Assembly (NCBI RefSeq): GCF_013401555.1
Contig: NZ_CP058552.1
Span: 1,612,001 to 1,676,000, forward strand
From: Paenibacillus sp. E222
GTDB taxonomy: Bacteria > Bacillota > Bacilli > Paenibacillales > Paenibacillaceae
DNA length: 64,000 bases
Reading direction: 5' to 3'
A model generated the notes under the pieces. That model did no database searches and was not told where the DNA came from. It worked only from the letters and a program-made list of their open reading frames with translations. Positions 1 through 7,704 of this stretch are shown here, piece by piece. How positions within the stretch are numbered: position 1 is the stretch's first letter; every line of letters starts with the position of its first letter. A program made the translations under genes and the position numbers.

Positions 1-2615
1 CGAATGTGCTTGCCTTCCACAGTAGGTTCACCAGCGGAAAGCCAAACCTGTTTTTCTTCATCAAAGTAGAATAGTTTAGCCTGCTGATTGCTCTGCAACT
101 TTGATGGATCAAATGTCAGGGTTATGGTTACGGGCACAGTGAAGTTTTGAGGAGCGTTCTTGAGCAGTTCATATACCGGGCTGAGCAGCTGGACCTGGTG
201 GGTCAGCGAGGCAGAAGGATCTGCAATCTGTTCAATGGTAACCTTGAGTTCCTGGTTCATCGCCCCGGCAGGGATGGATATCATAATGTCATTGCCCAAA
301 CTTAATTGCCCGGCGTGCCCCGCTGCAAGTGTTAAACGTCCATTCGTGGACGAATGGGTTATGGTATCAGGCGGCGAAGGGGTACTGCTCGACCCGTTGT
401 TATTCTGGTTACCAGAGCCGCCGCCGCTGCTGTTACCATCATTACCACCTGATGGTGGCGTGGAATTAACACTCCATTTGGCATATAAGGTCAGATCGGA
501 TGTGATCTCTGTTTGAGTAAAGTTGAATGGAGTTTTCAACTCGGGGTCTGCATACCAGCCTGCAAACGTATAGCCAGAACGGCTTGGCGAAGCAGGTGCT
601 GAAAGTTTCTTTTCGTATTCAACAGCTGCATCGGATACTGCTGATCCTCCAAGTGTATTGAACGTTACCTTATATGTGTTTGGTGTCCATTTTGCATACA
701 ATGTGGTGTCCTGGACAATCGATCTAGTATTCAGGTCAAATGGCGTACTCCATTCAGGCTCAGTATACCAGCCAGCGAAAGTGTGTCCTGCTTTGGTTGG
801 AACGTCAGGAGCTTTCACCAACTCACCATACGTGACTGTCTGATCAGGAACCACTGACCCACCATTAGTTTCGAAGTTAACGGTATAGGAGTTGACCATC
901 CATTTCGCATACAGGGTGAGATTGTGGGTGACAGTTGTATTATTGAAATCGAAAGCTTGGTTCAAAGCTGAGTCATTATGCCAGCCAGCGAAAGTGTATC
1001 CTGCTTTAGTTGGATCTGCTGGAACAATAACCTTGTCACCGTAATATACCGTTTGTTCGGTTACTTCAGAACCACCGTTACTGTTAAACATTACAGTACG
1101 CGGTGTATAAAAACTGAAATGTAGGCTTGTGGTATTGCCTGCACTATCGGTAACAATCAGTACATATTCTCCTTCAGATTGGACCGTTTCTCCGCTGCTG
1201 AAGAGTGAACCGTTCAGAGTGGCTGTTCCTTCATTAAAAGTGATTGTTGGGCCTTCATTGTATTTTCCATTATCGGTGACACCCGATACAACAGGATCTG
1301 CTGTATCAATGGAAAAAGTCAACGTTGTACTGCCAATACTGTTGGTCACCACCAAAGTATAAACGCCGTCGGCCATTACTGTAGTGCCACTCGTGAATGC
1401 AGCGCCATTCAGCGTAGCCGTACCGTTATCAAAGGTTGGTGTCACCGTATGATTATATAATCCGCCGTCTGATACACCGCTGACTATTGGGGGGATGCTT
1501 TGCTTAACGGTTATGGTCACTAACACTGGAATACTTGTATCCCATTGATTCTTGGCACTGTAGGTGAAGCTGTCGCTGCCCACATAATTGGTGCTTGGAG
1601 TATAAGTAAACGCTCCATCCGCATGCAGTACCAGTGTTCCGTTCATCGGGCCACTTTTCAAAATAACGGAAGATGCATCGCTATCATTGGCAAGCAAACC
1701 AGGCGCAGGCACAACCAAAGCCGAGTTTGAGTTGGTGGTATAGGTGTCTTCGGCTGCTACTGGAAGTCGCACACCGTCTAAAATGGGGAATGTTCCTTCA
1801 TTTGAAATGTAATATACGAGGTCAGGCTGGCTGCCATTCAGATTGGGCACTTTAAATTCGCTCGAACCATTGCCGCCAAACTTGGTGCCCAATAGACTAA
1901 ACAGGGGCTGATTATTGTTGGTGGTAAGAGTGGAACCATTCGCCAATATCCAGTTTTTTAACGGAAGATTGACTAACATGGGAATAATCTCACCTATGAA
2001 CTCATTACCTGTACCTTTCTCGGCTTGGTTGGTTGGGTCCGTAAATATAGCGTAATGTACACCATTAATCTCTGGGAGGTTAGGCAGCTTGAATTCATCC
2101 GGTTTGTCTGATCCGTAGGTTGTACCAATCATTTCATATAGAGCCGAGTATACGGATGTATTAACGCTCCGGCCATCAGCAGATAACCAACCCGTAGGAG
2201 AGTAGGCATAAGGAAATAGGCGAACCTCGCCTAACACCGCATTTTGGCTGAATGGATGGTCTGTGTTTCGGGGAGGGAATGTACCATTCATAGCTATGTA
2301 ATAGCCCATCCCTTCTGGTGCAGCGTGGGTAAGGTCAGGTAAGGAAAATGTTGATTTTCCGTCACCGCCATAGTTATTTCCTAGCAGCGAGTAGAGCTCT
2401 GTATTTTGGTCTATAGAGAGCGTCTGTCCTCTGGCGGGCATCCATCCTGTCGGGCCGGCGCTATACGGGAATAAACGGATCTCACCAACATAGGGAACTG
2501 CTGCCGCAGCGTGCGCCGGCTGTACAATGCTCGAAAGATTCCACAGGCCACTCAGTCCAATGAGGAATACCAGCCCGATGATGCTTATTTTCTTGAATAG
2601 TGATAAACGTACCAA
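1..2615 (-). CDS. Large secreted modular surface protein (5' part; C-terminus beyond left edge)
   Basis: About 871 codons are open to the window edge. I place the start at a TTG (2613-2615) behind an AGGAAAGCGGGTG purine-rich stretch; no ATG gives the signal peptide. Residues 1-38 are a signal peptide (KK, hydrophobic core, PAHAAAA). Then come three phage-tail-collar-like modules (GEIRLFPYSAGPTGWMPARG, LGEVRLFPYAYSPTGWL and a more diverged copy). A cadherin-like module follows (LLANDSD, FTYTPSTNYVGSDSFTY), then two Ig-like segments and three InlB B-repeats, each ending YAKW (about 1085-475). A Gly/Ser/Asn linker (about 470-370) leads to a domain starting NGRLTLAAG that is common in Paenibacillus S-layer-associated proteins. 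Anchoring (SLH?) domains may lie beyond the edge. Role inferred: extracellular adhesion or wall-associated structural protein. The domain calls are by recognition, not by search. Confidence 0.85.
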   Translation of the reverse strand, partial: MVRLSLFKKISIIGLVFLIGLSGLWNLSSIVQPAHAAAAVPYVGEIRLFPYSAGPTGWMPARGQTLSIDQNTELYSLLGNNYGGDGKSTFSLPDLTHAAPEGMGYYIAMNGTFPPRNTDHPFSQNAVLGEVRLFPYAYSPTGWLSADGRSVNTSVYSALYEMIGTTYGSDKPDEFKLPNLPEINGVHYAIFTDPTNQAEKGTGNEFIGEIIPMLVNLPLKNWILANGSTLTTNNNQPLFSLLGTKFGGNGSSEFKVPNLNGSQPDLVYYISNEGTFPILDGVRLPVAAEDTYTTNSNSALVVPAPGLLANDSDASSVILKSGPMNGTLVLHADGAFTYTPSTNYVGSDSFTYSAKNQWDTSIPVLVTITVKQSIPPIVSGVSDGGLYNHTVTPTFDNGTATLNGAAFTSGTTVMADGVYTLVVTNSIGSTTLTFSIDTADPVVSGVTDNGKYNEGPTITFNEGTATLNGSLFSSGETVQSEGEYVLIVTDSAGNTTSLHFSFYTPRTVMFNSNGGSEVTEQTVYYGDKVIVPADPTKAGYTFAGWHNDSALNQAFDFNNTTVTHNLTLYAKWMVNSYTVNFETNGGSVVPDQTVTYGELVKAPDVPTKAGHTFAGWYTEPEWSTPFDLNTRSIVQDTTLYAKWTPNTYKVTFNTLGGSAVSDAAVEYEKKLSAPASPSRSGYTFAGWYADPELKTPFNFTQTEITSDLTLYAKWSVNSTPPSGGNDGNSSGGGSGNQNNNGSSSTPSPPDTITHSSTNGRLTLAAGHAGQLSLGNDIMISIPAGAMNQELKVTIEQIADPSASLTHQVQLLSPVYELLKNAPQNFTVPVTITLTFDPSKLQSNQQAKLFYFDEEKQVWLSAGEPTVEGKHI

Positions 2616-2846
2616 TTTTACACCCGCTTTCCTAACAAATATGTTTACGTTATGCTTAGTTCTGTCTACTGCACTTTCTAATTTCACAGGGGTAGGCCAT
2701 ATAAGGATGAGCTTAGTTTAAATGATCCCTATTCAAAAAAAAATAAATTTTTCGTCCAAATTTAAAATAATTCTTCGGATTTTCCAGATGCACATCATAT
2801 ATGTAAAATATGTTCCATAACTTTCATCCCTTTCTATACATTTATA

Positions 2847-2876
2847 TTGACTAAGCTATTCCGCTTCCGATAAACT
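2847..2876 (+). promoter_or_regulatory. SigA-type promoter for trhO operon
   Basis: TTGACT (2847-2852) and TAAACT (2871-2876) are separated by 18 bp. It is the best promoter in the 416-bp gap between the divergent secreted-protein gene and trhO. Transcription would start near 2883 and give a leader of about 150 nt that contains the hairpin at 2909-2955. The rest of the gap (2616-2846) is AT-rich; I recognise no gene in it. Confidence 0.55.
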
Positions 2877-2908
2877 AGAATGCAGGAATAAAAGTCGAAT
2901 GTTCAAAG

Positions 2909-2955
2909 CAGCAGTTCGAGACATTGTTTCGGACGGCTGTTTCTTTTCTTTTTAA
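2909..2955 (+). terminator. Terminator-like hairpin in the trhO leader
   Basis: An 11-bp stem (2909-2919 with 2929-2939, one A-G mismatch and one G-U pair) with a 9-nt loop is followed by the T-rich run 2940-2955. It lies after the promoter at 2847-2876 and before the trhO ribosome binding site, so it may attenuate trhO transcription rather than end an upstream gene. No upstream plus-strand gene exists to terminate. Confidence 0.5.
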
Positions 2956-3031
2956 TAAGCAAGGTTGCAACGTTGTAGTCTTGTCGGATGATCCGGCCAA
3001 TAACAACATGGAATAGGAACAGGTGATACAC

Positions 3032-3919
3032 ATGTGTAACAGCGCGTACCGCGTGCTTTTATATTATAAGTTCGTGAAGATTGAAGACCCTGAAACGTTT
3101 ACGCAAGAGCATCTGCAATACTGTAAGGACCTGGGGGTAAAAGGCCGTATTCTGATTGCCTCGGAAGGCATCAACGGTACTGTATCCGGTACACCAGAGC
3201 AAACCGAACAGTATATGAAGGATATGCATGCCAACCCGCTGTTCAGCGATATGGTATTTAAGATTGATGATGTCGAAGAGCATGCGTTCAAAAAAATATT
3301 TGTTCGTCACAAAGCCGAGCTGGTTACGTTCCGTGTGGACGAAGAATTGGACCCGAACGTCATTAGCGGTAAACGGTTGTCCCCAAAAGAATTTTACGAG
3401 CATCTTCAACAGGAGGATGTTATTGTAATTGACGGCCGTAATGACTACGAGTACGAAATTGGTCATTTCCGAGGTGCGATTCGTCCGGACGTTGAGTCGT
3501 TCCGCGAGTTTCCGGAATGGATTCGGGAGAACCTGGGTGACATGAAGGACAAAAAGATCATTACCTACTGTACTGGCGGCATCCGTTGTGAGAAGCTGAC
3601 TGGGTTCATGATTAACGAAGGTTTCCAGGACGTGGCACAACTTGATGGCGGAATTGTTACCTATGGTAAGGACGATGAGGTACAAGGTCGTCTGTTTGAT
3701 GGCAAATGTTATGTATTTGACGAGCGTATTTCCGTGCCGATTAACCGGACGGATGAAGATATCGTGATTGCTAGCTGTTATCACTGTGGAACGACACATG
3801 ACCGTTATATTAATTGTCCAACCTGCAACCTGCAGCATGTATGCTGTGAGGATTGCGAAGAGACGCATAACCGCTTTTGCTCGGATGCCTGCCGGGAGGC
3901 AGCACCGGTAACCGCATAA
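3032..3919 (+). CDS. trhO: tRNA uridine(34) hydroxylase TrhO (rhodanese-domain, YbfQ/UPF0176)
   Basis: A 295-residue protein, the normal family length. TrhO uses molecular oxygen to hydroxylate U34 of several tRNAs, the first step to (c)mo5U. An N-terminal acylphosphatase-like domain (LLYYKF through GINGTVSGT, about 1-95) is followed by a rhodanese domain with the loop CTGGIRCEK, whose first Cys is the conserved active-site residue. A C-terminal Cys/His-rich segment follows ([28 protein letters not shown]), probably binding zinc. I chose ATG 3032 because AGGTGA (3021-3026) lies 5 nt upstream; a GTG at 3023 would sit inside that site. The next gene starts 13 bp downstream, which suggests one operon with the cysteine-rich regulator. 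Confidence 0.92.
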   Translation: MCNSAYRVLLYYKFVKIEDPETFTQEHLQYCKDLGVKGRILIASEGINGTVSGTPEQTEQYMKDMHANPLFSDMVFKIDDVEEHAFKKIFVRHKAELVTFRVDEELDPNVISGKRLSPKEFYEHLQQEDVIVIDGRNDYEYEIGHFRGAIRPDVESFREFPEWIRENLGDMKDKKIITYCTGGIRCEKLTGFMINEGFQDVAQLDGGIVTYGKDDEVQGRLFDGKCYVFDERISVPINRTDEDIVIASCYHCGTTHDRYINCPTCNLQHVCCEDCEETHNRFCSDACREAAPVTA

Positions 3920-3932
3920 GCAGGGAGAGCAG

Positions 3933-4580
3933 GTGCTGAACGTGAAGCGCGAAGAGGAACGAACGACGCGTGAACGGATTTTGTTCATGCTGAAGCAGCA
4001 AGGCACAATGACCGCAAGGGAAATGACAGCTGAGCTTGGTCTGACCGGCATGGCGATTCGCCGTCACCTCACGGCACTGGAGCAGGATGGATGGATAGAA
4101 GTTCGGGAAGCCAGAGCGACAGCAGGACGTCCATCGGCTGTGTACCATCTGACGGTACGCGGGGATAGCTTTTTCCCAAAATCATATTCATCACTAACCC
4201 TGGAGCTGCTGGAGGAACTGTCGGATTCAGCGGGCAGCGGTGTCGTGGATGCATTGTTCGAGAGCCGTCGGGACAAGCTGCTTCGCAGCGGACAGCCGCA
4301 GATGGAAGGTCAGGATCTGGCCGGACGTGTCGAGGAACTCGCGCGTATACAGAATGCAAACGGATATATGGCGGATGCCTCCAAGGAAGAGGATGGCACC
4401 TATGTGCTTACCGAGCTGAACTGCCCCATTGTGCAGGTAGCGAGTGTCTATAAACAGGCTTGCCGTTGTGAACTGGAGCTGTTCCGTTCATTGCTACAGG
4501 CTGATGTGGAACGCACCGAATGTTATGCAGAGGGCGGCAAAAAATGCACGTACCAGATTCGCGAAGCGGCTGGGAATTAG
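3933..4580 (+). CDS. SufR/ArsR-like winged-helix regulator with C-terminal cysteine cluster
   Basis: A 215-residue protein of the COG2345 type. The N-terminal winged helix (about 10-75: TMTAREMTAELGLTGMAIRR, then a wing with AGRPSAVYHLT) binds DNA. The C-terminus holds five cysteines in the arrangement C-X12-C-X1-C-X17-C-X7-C (from LNCPIVQVAS to KKCTYQI), resembling the Fe-S-ligating region of SufR. Start is GTG 3933, with GGGAG at 3923-3927. It follows trhO by 13 bp, so the two are probably cotranscribed and the regulator may control an oxygen- or iron-linked response. The Fe-S ligation is an inference from the spacing; the ligand pattern is not identical to cyanobacterial SufR. Confidence 0.75.
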   Translation: MLNVKREEERTTRERILFMLKQQGTMTAREMTAELGLTGMAIRRHLTALEQDGWIEVREARATAGRPSAVYHLTVRGDSFFPKSYSSLTLELLEELSDSAGSGVVDALFESRRDKLLRSGQPQMEGQDLAGRVEELARIQNANGYMADASKEEDGTYVLTELNCPIVQVASVYKQACRCELELFRSLLQADVERTECYAEGGKKCTYQIREAAGN

Positions 4581-4588
4581 CATGTATG

Positions 4589-4625
4589 GAGATTGTTTCG
4601 ATCACTCGGAACAGTCTCTTTTTTT
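4589..4625 (+). terminator. Intrinsic terminator of the trhO-regulator operon
   Basis: An 11-bp stem (4589-4599 with 4608-4618, two G-U pairs) with a short loop is followed by seven T residues. It starts 9 bp after the stop codon of the regulator gene. Confidence 0.75.
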
Positions 4626-4765
4626 GACCAAAAATTACGTAAATACGCTAATTTTATATGGCGATGCGTGTTATAATGAGCTAACATCTAGTTTATGTTC
4701 GCATCCTTATATTTGCTAATACTTCAGCAGATATATCCTGTTCATTTTGCACGTAGGAGTGAATA

Positions 4766-5722
4766 ATGATGACAGAGTTGCTTGATCCCAAGAACGATTA
4801 TGTATTCAAACGAATTTTTGGAAGTGAAGAGAATAAGGATGTGCTTTTGGCTTTTCTGAATCACACCTTCAAAAATGCAGGTGAATCCTTACTGACCGAC
4901 ATTGTGTTGATCAACCCTTATTTGGACAAGGATACCCCGAGAGATAAACAGTCCATTCTGGACATACGGGCCAAAACAGATCAAGGTGAGCTAATTAATG
5001 TTGAAATGCAGTTGTTTAATCAGTATGATTTAGAGAAGAGGACTTTGTTCTATTGGGGTAAACAATACTCCGGACAATTACTTGAGGGACAGAGATATAG
5101 CCAACTCAAAAAATGCGTTGCGATAAACATTGTTAATTTCAAAATGCTTGCTAATGACCAGTACCACAACGTATTTCATTTAAGAGAAGACCATACCAAT
5201 ATTCCTTTGACGGATGTTATAGAGATTCATTTTATGGAAATACCTAAGCTGAATGATGAAAATATTCTAATGAAGAATGGATTGGTGCGCTGGCTGTTAT
5301 TTTTGAAAGGAATGACTAGATCAAGCTGGGAGGCGTTATTGATGCACGAACCGGAACCGGCGTTGAAAAAAGCCATGAGTGTATTGGAGTTTCTGAGCCA
5401 GGATGAGCAAGCACGTCAACAATATATTGACCGTCAGAAATTTCTGTGGGATGAAGTTTCCATGATTGAGGGCGCGCGAGAAGAGGGGCTCAAGAAAGGC
5501 ATGGAGGAAGGTATCCAAAAAGGAATCCAAAAAGGAATCCAAAAAGGAATCGAAGAAGGCATCAAAGAAGGCATCAAAGAAGGAATTAAAGAAGGTGAAG
5601 CTGAGAGCAAGCGGAAAATCGCAATGAATATGCTCAATTTGGGGCTTGATCAAGATACCATTATCAAAGCTACCGGGCTAACCTCATCTGAATTAGAGGA
5701 ACTGCAAAAAGAAAAGGAATAA
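4766..5722 (+). CDS. Rpn family PD-(D/E)XK nuclease (PDDEXK_2, transposase_31-like)
   Basis: A 318-residue protein. The N-terminal segment (DPKNDYVFKRIFG, D66 in LDIRA, E80-x-Q82 in VEMQL, then LFYWGKQY) matches the restriction-like nuclease core of Rpn/YhgA proteins. These promote RecA-independent recombination, and some act as antiphage toxins. The C-terminus is a highly charged Gly-Ile-rich repeat: eight 12-nt units at 5498-5593 encode G[MI]xx/GIxxG tetrapeptides. Start: ATG 4766 (a second ATG at 4769), with AGGAG at 4755-4759. The gene stands alone between two terminators. It has a very strong internal ribosome binding site (see 5328-5344), as expected if a shorter C-terminal product is made from the same gene. 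Antiphage function here is inferred from the family only. Confidence 0.85.
   Translation: MMTELLDPKNDYVFKRIFGSEENKDVLLAFLNHTFKNAGESLLTDIVLINPYLDKDTPRDKQSILDIRAKTDQGELINVEMQLFNQYDLEKRTLFYWGKQYSGQLLEGQRYSQLKKCVAINIVNFKMLANDQYHNVFHLREDHTNIPLTDVIEIHFMEIPKLNDENILMKNGLVRWLLFLKGMTRSSWEALLMHEPEPALKKAMSVLEFLSQDEQARQQYIDRQKFLWDEVSMIEGAREEGLKKGMEEGIQKGIQKGIQKGIEEGIKEGIKEGIKEGEAESKRKIAMNMLNLGLDQDTIIKATGLTSSELEELQKEKE
5328..5344 (+). promoter_or_regulatory. Internal ribosome binding site and in-frame ATG inside the Rpn gene
   Basis: GGGAGG (5328-5333) lies 8 nt before an in-frame ATG (5342, codon 193). Translation from it would give a 126-residue C-terminal product ending at 5722, without the nuclease core. 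The encoded residues around the site are SSWEALLMHEP, which do not need a GGGAGG codon choice. In E. coli, rpn genes make such internal short products, which inhibit the full-length toxin. Confidence 0.6.
5498..5593 (+). repeat. Eight tandem 12-nt repeats encoding GIxxG tetrapeptides
   Basis: Units such as GGAATCCAAAAA (three near-identical copies) and GGCATCAAAGAA (two identical copies) run without gaps in the 3' part of the Rpn gene. Because the unit is a multiple of three, slippage would change the length of the charged tail but keep the frame. Confidence 0.85.
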
Positions 5723-5752
5723 GCACTCTGGAGCTATCTTTTGATTGATATA

Positions 5753-5795
5753 AGGCGACCATACCCAAAGTACATTGGGAGGGACGCCTCTTTTT
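5753..5795 (+). terminator. Probable terminator after the Rpn gene
   Basis: AGGCG (5753-5757) pairs with CGCCT (5785-5789), with further internal pairing around CCC/GGG. A run of T follows at 5791-5795. The stem is less regular than others in the window. Confidence 0.5.
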
Positions 5796-5838
5796 ATTGA
5801 AAATTTTAAATATGAAAAATCTCATCCCGGATGTACAC

Positions 5839-5889
5839 TTGACACATGAATCCACTCATAATAACATACGTTATATAACATATGTTATT
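5839..5889 (+). promoter_or_regulatory. TetR promoter with 30-bp palindromic operator
   Basis: A TTGACA -35 (5839-5844) and a TAACAT -10 (5862-5867) are 17 bp apart. The -10 lies inside a near-perfect 30-bp palindrome at 5860-5889 (AATAACATA arm, GTTATATAAC core, TATGTTATT arm; one mismatched pair). The palindrome ends 20 bp before the TetR start codon, so autorepression by the encoded protein is the simplest reading. Confidence 0.75.
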
Positions 5890-5909
5890 AACAAGGGGAG
5901 GAGACAGAA

Positions 5910-6479
5910 ATGCCACCCAAATCCGACATTACGCAGGACAAAGTATTATCTGCCGCCTTTGAGCTTGTACGGACCCAAGGCTTGGAGGCGCTAACTGCAC
6001 GAAACGTTGCTCAGGCGCTCCATTGTTCCACCCAACCGATCTATAGTCTCTATAATAACATCGAAGAGTTGAAATCAAACGTGTATGACAAGGCTGCCGA
6101 ATTTGCCCGTCACAGTATGGTGGAGTATAAGGACGATGCGAATTCCCCTGCGTTGAACCTGACCATCGGTTTCCTGTACTTTGCACAGAACGAGAAGCAG
6201 CTATTTCGAGCCTTGTATCTATCAGGTTATCGGCAATATAACCCTCACACAGATCAGTTTCTGGGCGAAGAGTTAACTACGTTCTATATGCGATATAGCA
6301 GACGGTTACAGAATGTATCTGTCGAGCAACTCAAGCGCATTTTCTTAAAGCTCATGATCTATTTAATCGGCATCGGAACACTTCTGAACTCGCACACCTT
6401 GGAGCTGGACATAAAGGAAGCGATTGAAATGATCCGGGAAATGTACGAGATGTTGCTGCATAAGGAAGGTCTCACTTAG
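5910..6479 (+). CDS. TetR/AcrR family transcriptional regulator
   Basis: A 189-residue protein. The N-terminal TetR helix-turn-helix is clear (KVLSAAFELVRTQGLEALTA, then NVAQALHCSTQPIYSLYNNI, about 8-55). The helical C-terminal domain would bind an unknown ligand. ATG 5910 has GGGGAGGAG at 5895-5903. The gene carries its own palindromic operator upstream. A phosphotransferase gene starts 25 bp after the stop and is probably cotranscribed, so the pair may respond to and act on the same small molecule (inference). Confidence 0.88.
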   Translation: MPPKSDITQDKVLSAAFELVRTQGLEALTARNVAQALHCSTQPIYSLYNNIEELKSNVYDKAAEFARHSMVEYKDDANSPALNLTIGFLYFAQNEKQLFRALYLSGYRQYNPHTDQFLGEELTTFYMRYSRRLQNVSVEQLKRIFLKLMIYLIGIGTLLNSHTLELDIKEAIEMIREMYEMLLHKEGLT

Positions 6480-6504
6480 TAAATCCGTTGAAGGGGTGAG
6501 CAGC

Positions 6505-7365
6505 ATGGTCCATAGGCTTGGCCACAAAATTGGTGAAGGTGGATGTGCGGAGGTGTTCGAATGGGAAGATGGAAGCAAGATCGTCAAGCTGGCGAAGCCC
6601 AATACCGTTACGGCTGCATTGGAGGCCGAACTTCATCACTGTCGAATAGCTTCCTCGTGTGGGCTGCCGGTTCCCCAGCCATATGACCTGGTGACTGTTG
6701 AGGGACGATCAGGTATTGTATTTGAACGGATTGATGGCGAGACGATCATGAAGCGTTTTGTAGACAGATCAGTAGAGCAGTACCGTATGCAGCAGCCTTT
6801 GGATATCAGGGAGGACTTTGTAAATGCCCGAATTACAGCACAGCTCTTTCACCAGATTCATTCGCATTCGGTTGCCCATATGCCGAGTCAGCGGGAAAAT
6901 TTCAAGCATAATATTCTAGCAGCACAATATCTGACTGAAACGGAGAAGGCTGCCGTGATTGACCAATTGGATCGATTACCAATGAAGCAGCAGCTATGTC
7001 ACGGTGATCCCAATCCGGGTAACATACTTCTTAGGGACAATGATGCAGTCATTATCGACTGGAACAATGCCTCTACCGGAAATCCCGAAGCTGACTTGGC
7101 CGAATATATCATTATGATTCGATACGCCATACTGCCACCTCATCTGCCACATGAGGCGATGGTTGCTCTTGATGCTACGAGAGAGGCAAGTATCCACATA
7201 TTTATGGAAGAATATGAGAATCTTTCCGGTATTGGTTACGCAGACATTGAACCCTGGATTGCTCCTGTTGCAGCGCGTAAACTGATTGCGGATGGGATAT
7301 CCGATGCGGAGAAAAAAATGCTCATAGATGAAATTAGAAGAAGACTCGATACTCCATATCCATGA
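6505..7365 (+). CDS. Aminoglycoside phosphotransferase / choline-kinase-like kinase (APH family)
   Basis: A 286-residue protein with the protein-kinase-like fold of APH enzymes. It has a Gly-rich loop (GHKIGEGGCAEVFEW), a conserved Lys in KIVKLAK, the Brenner motif HGDPNPGNILL with the catalytic Asp, and the metal-binding Asp in IDWNNASTGNPEADLAE. The substrate cannot be told from sequence; many such proteins phosphorylate sugars, amino alcohols or antibiotics. I chose ATG 6505 with AAGGGGTGA at 6491-6499; the GTG at 6496 lies inside that site. It follows the TetR gene by 25 bp and ends just before a strong terminator. Confidence 0.82.
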   Translation: MVHRLGHKIGEGGCAEVFEWEDGSKIVKLAKPNTVTAALEAELHHCRIASSCGLPVPQPYDLVTVEGRSGIVFERIDGETIMKRFVDRSVEQYRMQQPLDIREDFVNARITAQLFHQIHSHSVAHMPSQRENFKHNILAAQYLTETEKAAVIDQLDRLPMKQQLCHGDPNPGNILLRDNDAVIIDWNNASTGNPEADLAEYIIMIRYAILPPHLPHEAMVALDATREASIHIFMEEYENLSGIGYADIEPWIAPVAARKLIADGISDAEKKMLIDEIRRRLDTPYP

Positions 7366-7397
7366 ATAATAGCCTATCTATTAGCTTTGCCAACGGT

Positions 7398-7428
7398 ACC
7401 ATCTACAGAACGTTGTGGGTGGTTTTTT
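7398..7428 (+). terminator. Intrinsic terminator
   Basis: A 10-bp stem (7398-7407 with 7414-7423, two G-U pairs) with a 6-nt loop is followed by TTTTT. It closes the tetR-phosphotransferase unit. Confidence 0.8.
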
Positions 7429-7490
7429 GTTTTATGTAATGTTTTCTCTCACGTATCTGCAATGAATCCAAATTGGAAGCGGTTCAACCA

Positions 7491-7519
7491 TTGACGGGAA
7501 ACATGTCGCACCTTAATAT
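7491..7519 (+). promoter_or_regulatory. SigA-type promoter of the ABC importer operon
   Basis: TTGACG (7491-7496) and TAATAT (7514-7519) are separated by 17 bp. The implied leader to the first gene is about 180 nt and contains small hairpins (for example TGGACTT pairing with AAGTCTA near 7552-7577). I see no T-box sequence (no AGGGTGG) and no riboswitch that I recognise. Confidence 0.6.
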
Positions 7520-7704
7520 TAGGGAAACAATAAAATACCAACACGAGTCATGGACTTCAGTCGCATGAGAAAAGTCTATATTTGTCTGCTTTTGTCGATC
7601 AAAGCAACAATGCGTTGAAGCGTTCGTTTTGTCCCGCCCTATCGTGTCACTTGGATAACGATGAGGGCATCAACATTTTAGAAGATGGAGAGGGGTTCTC
7701 ACAC

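Noticed and set aside
3059..4051. Open frame of 330 codons on the minus strand opposite trhO
   Set aside because: It is fully antisense to a well-conserved gene, has no ribosome binding site, and its protein has no recognisable domain.
7526..7704. T-box leader before the TrpX-type gene
   Set aside because: There is no AGGGTGG-type T-box sequence and no terminator just before the gene.
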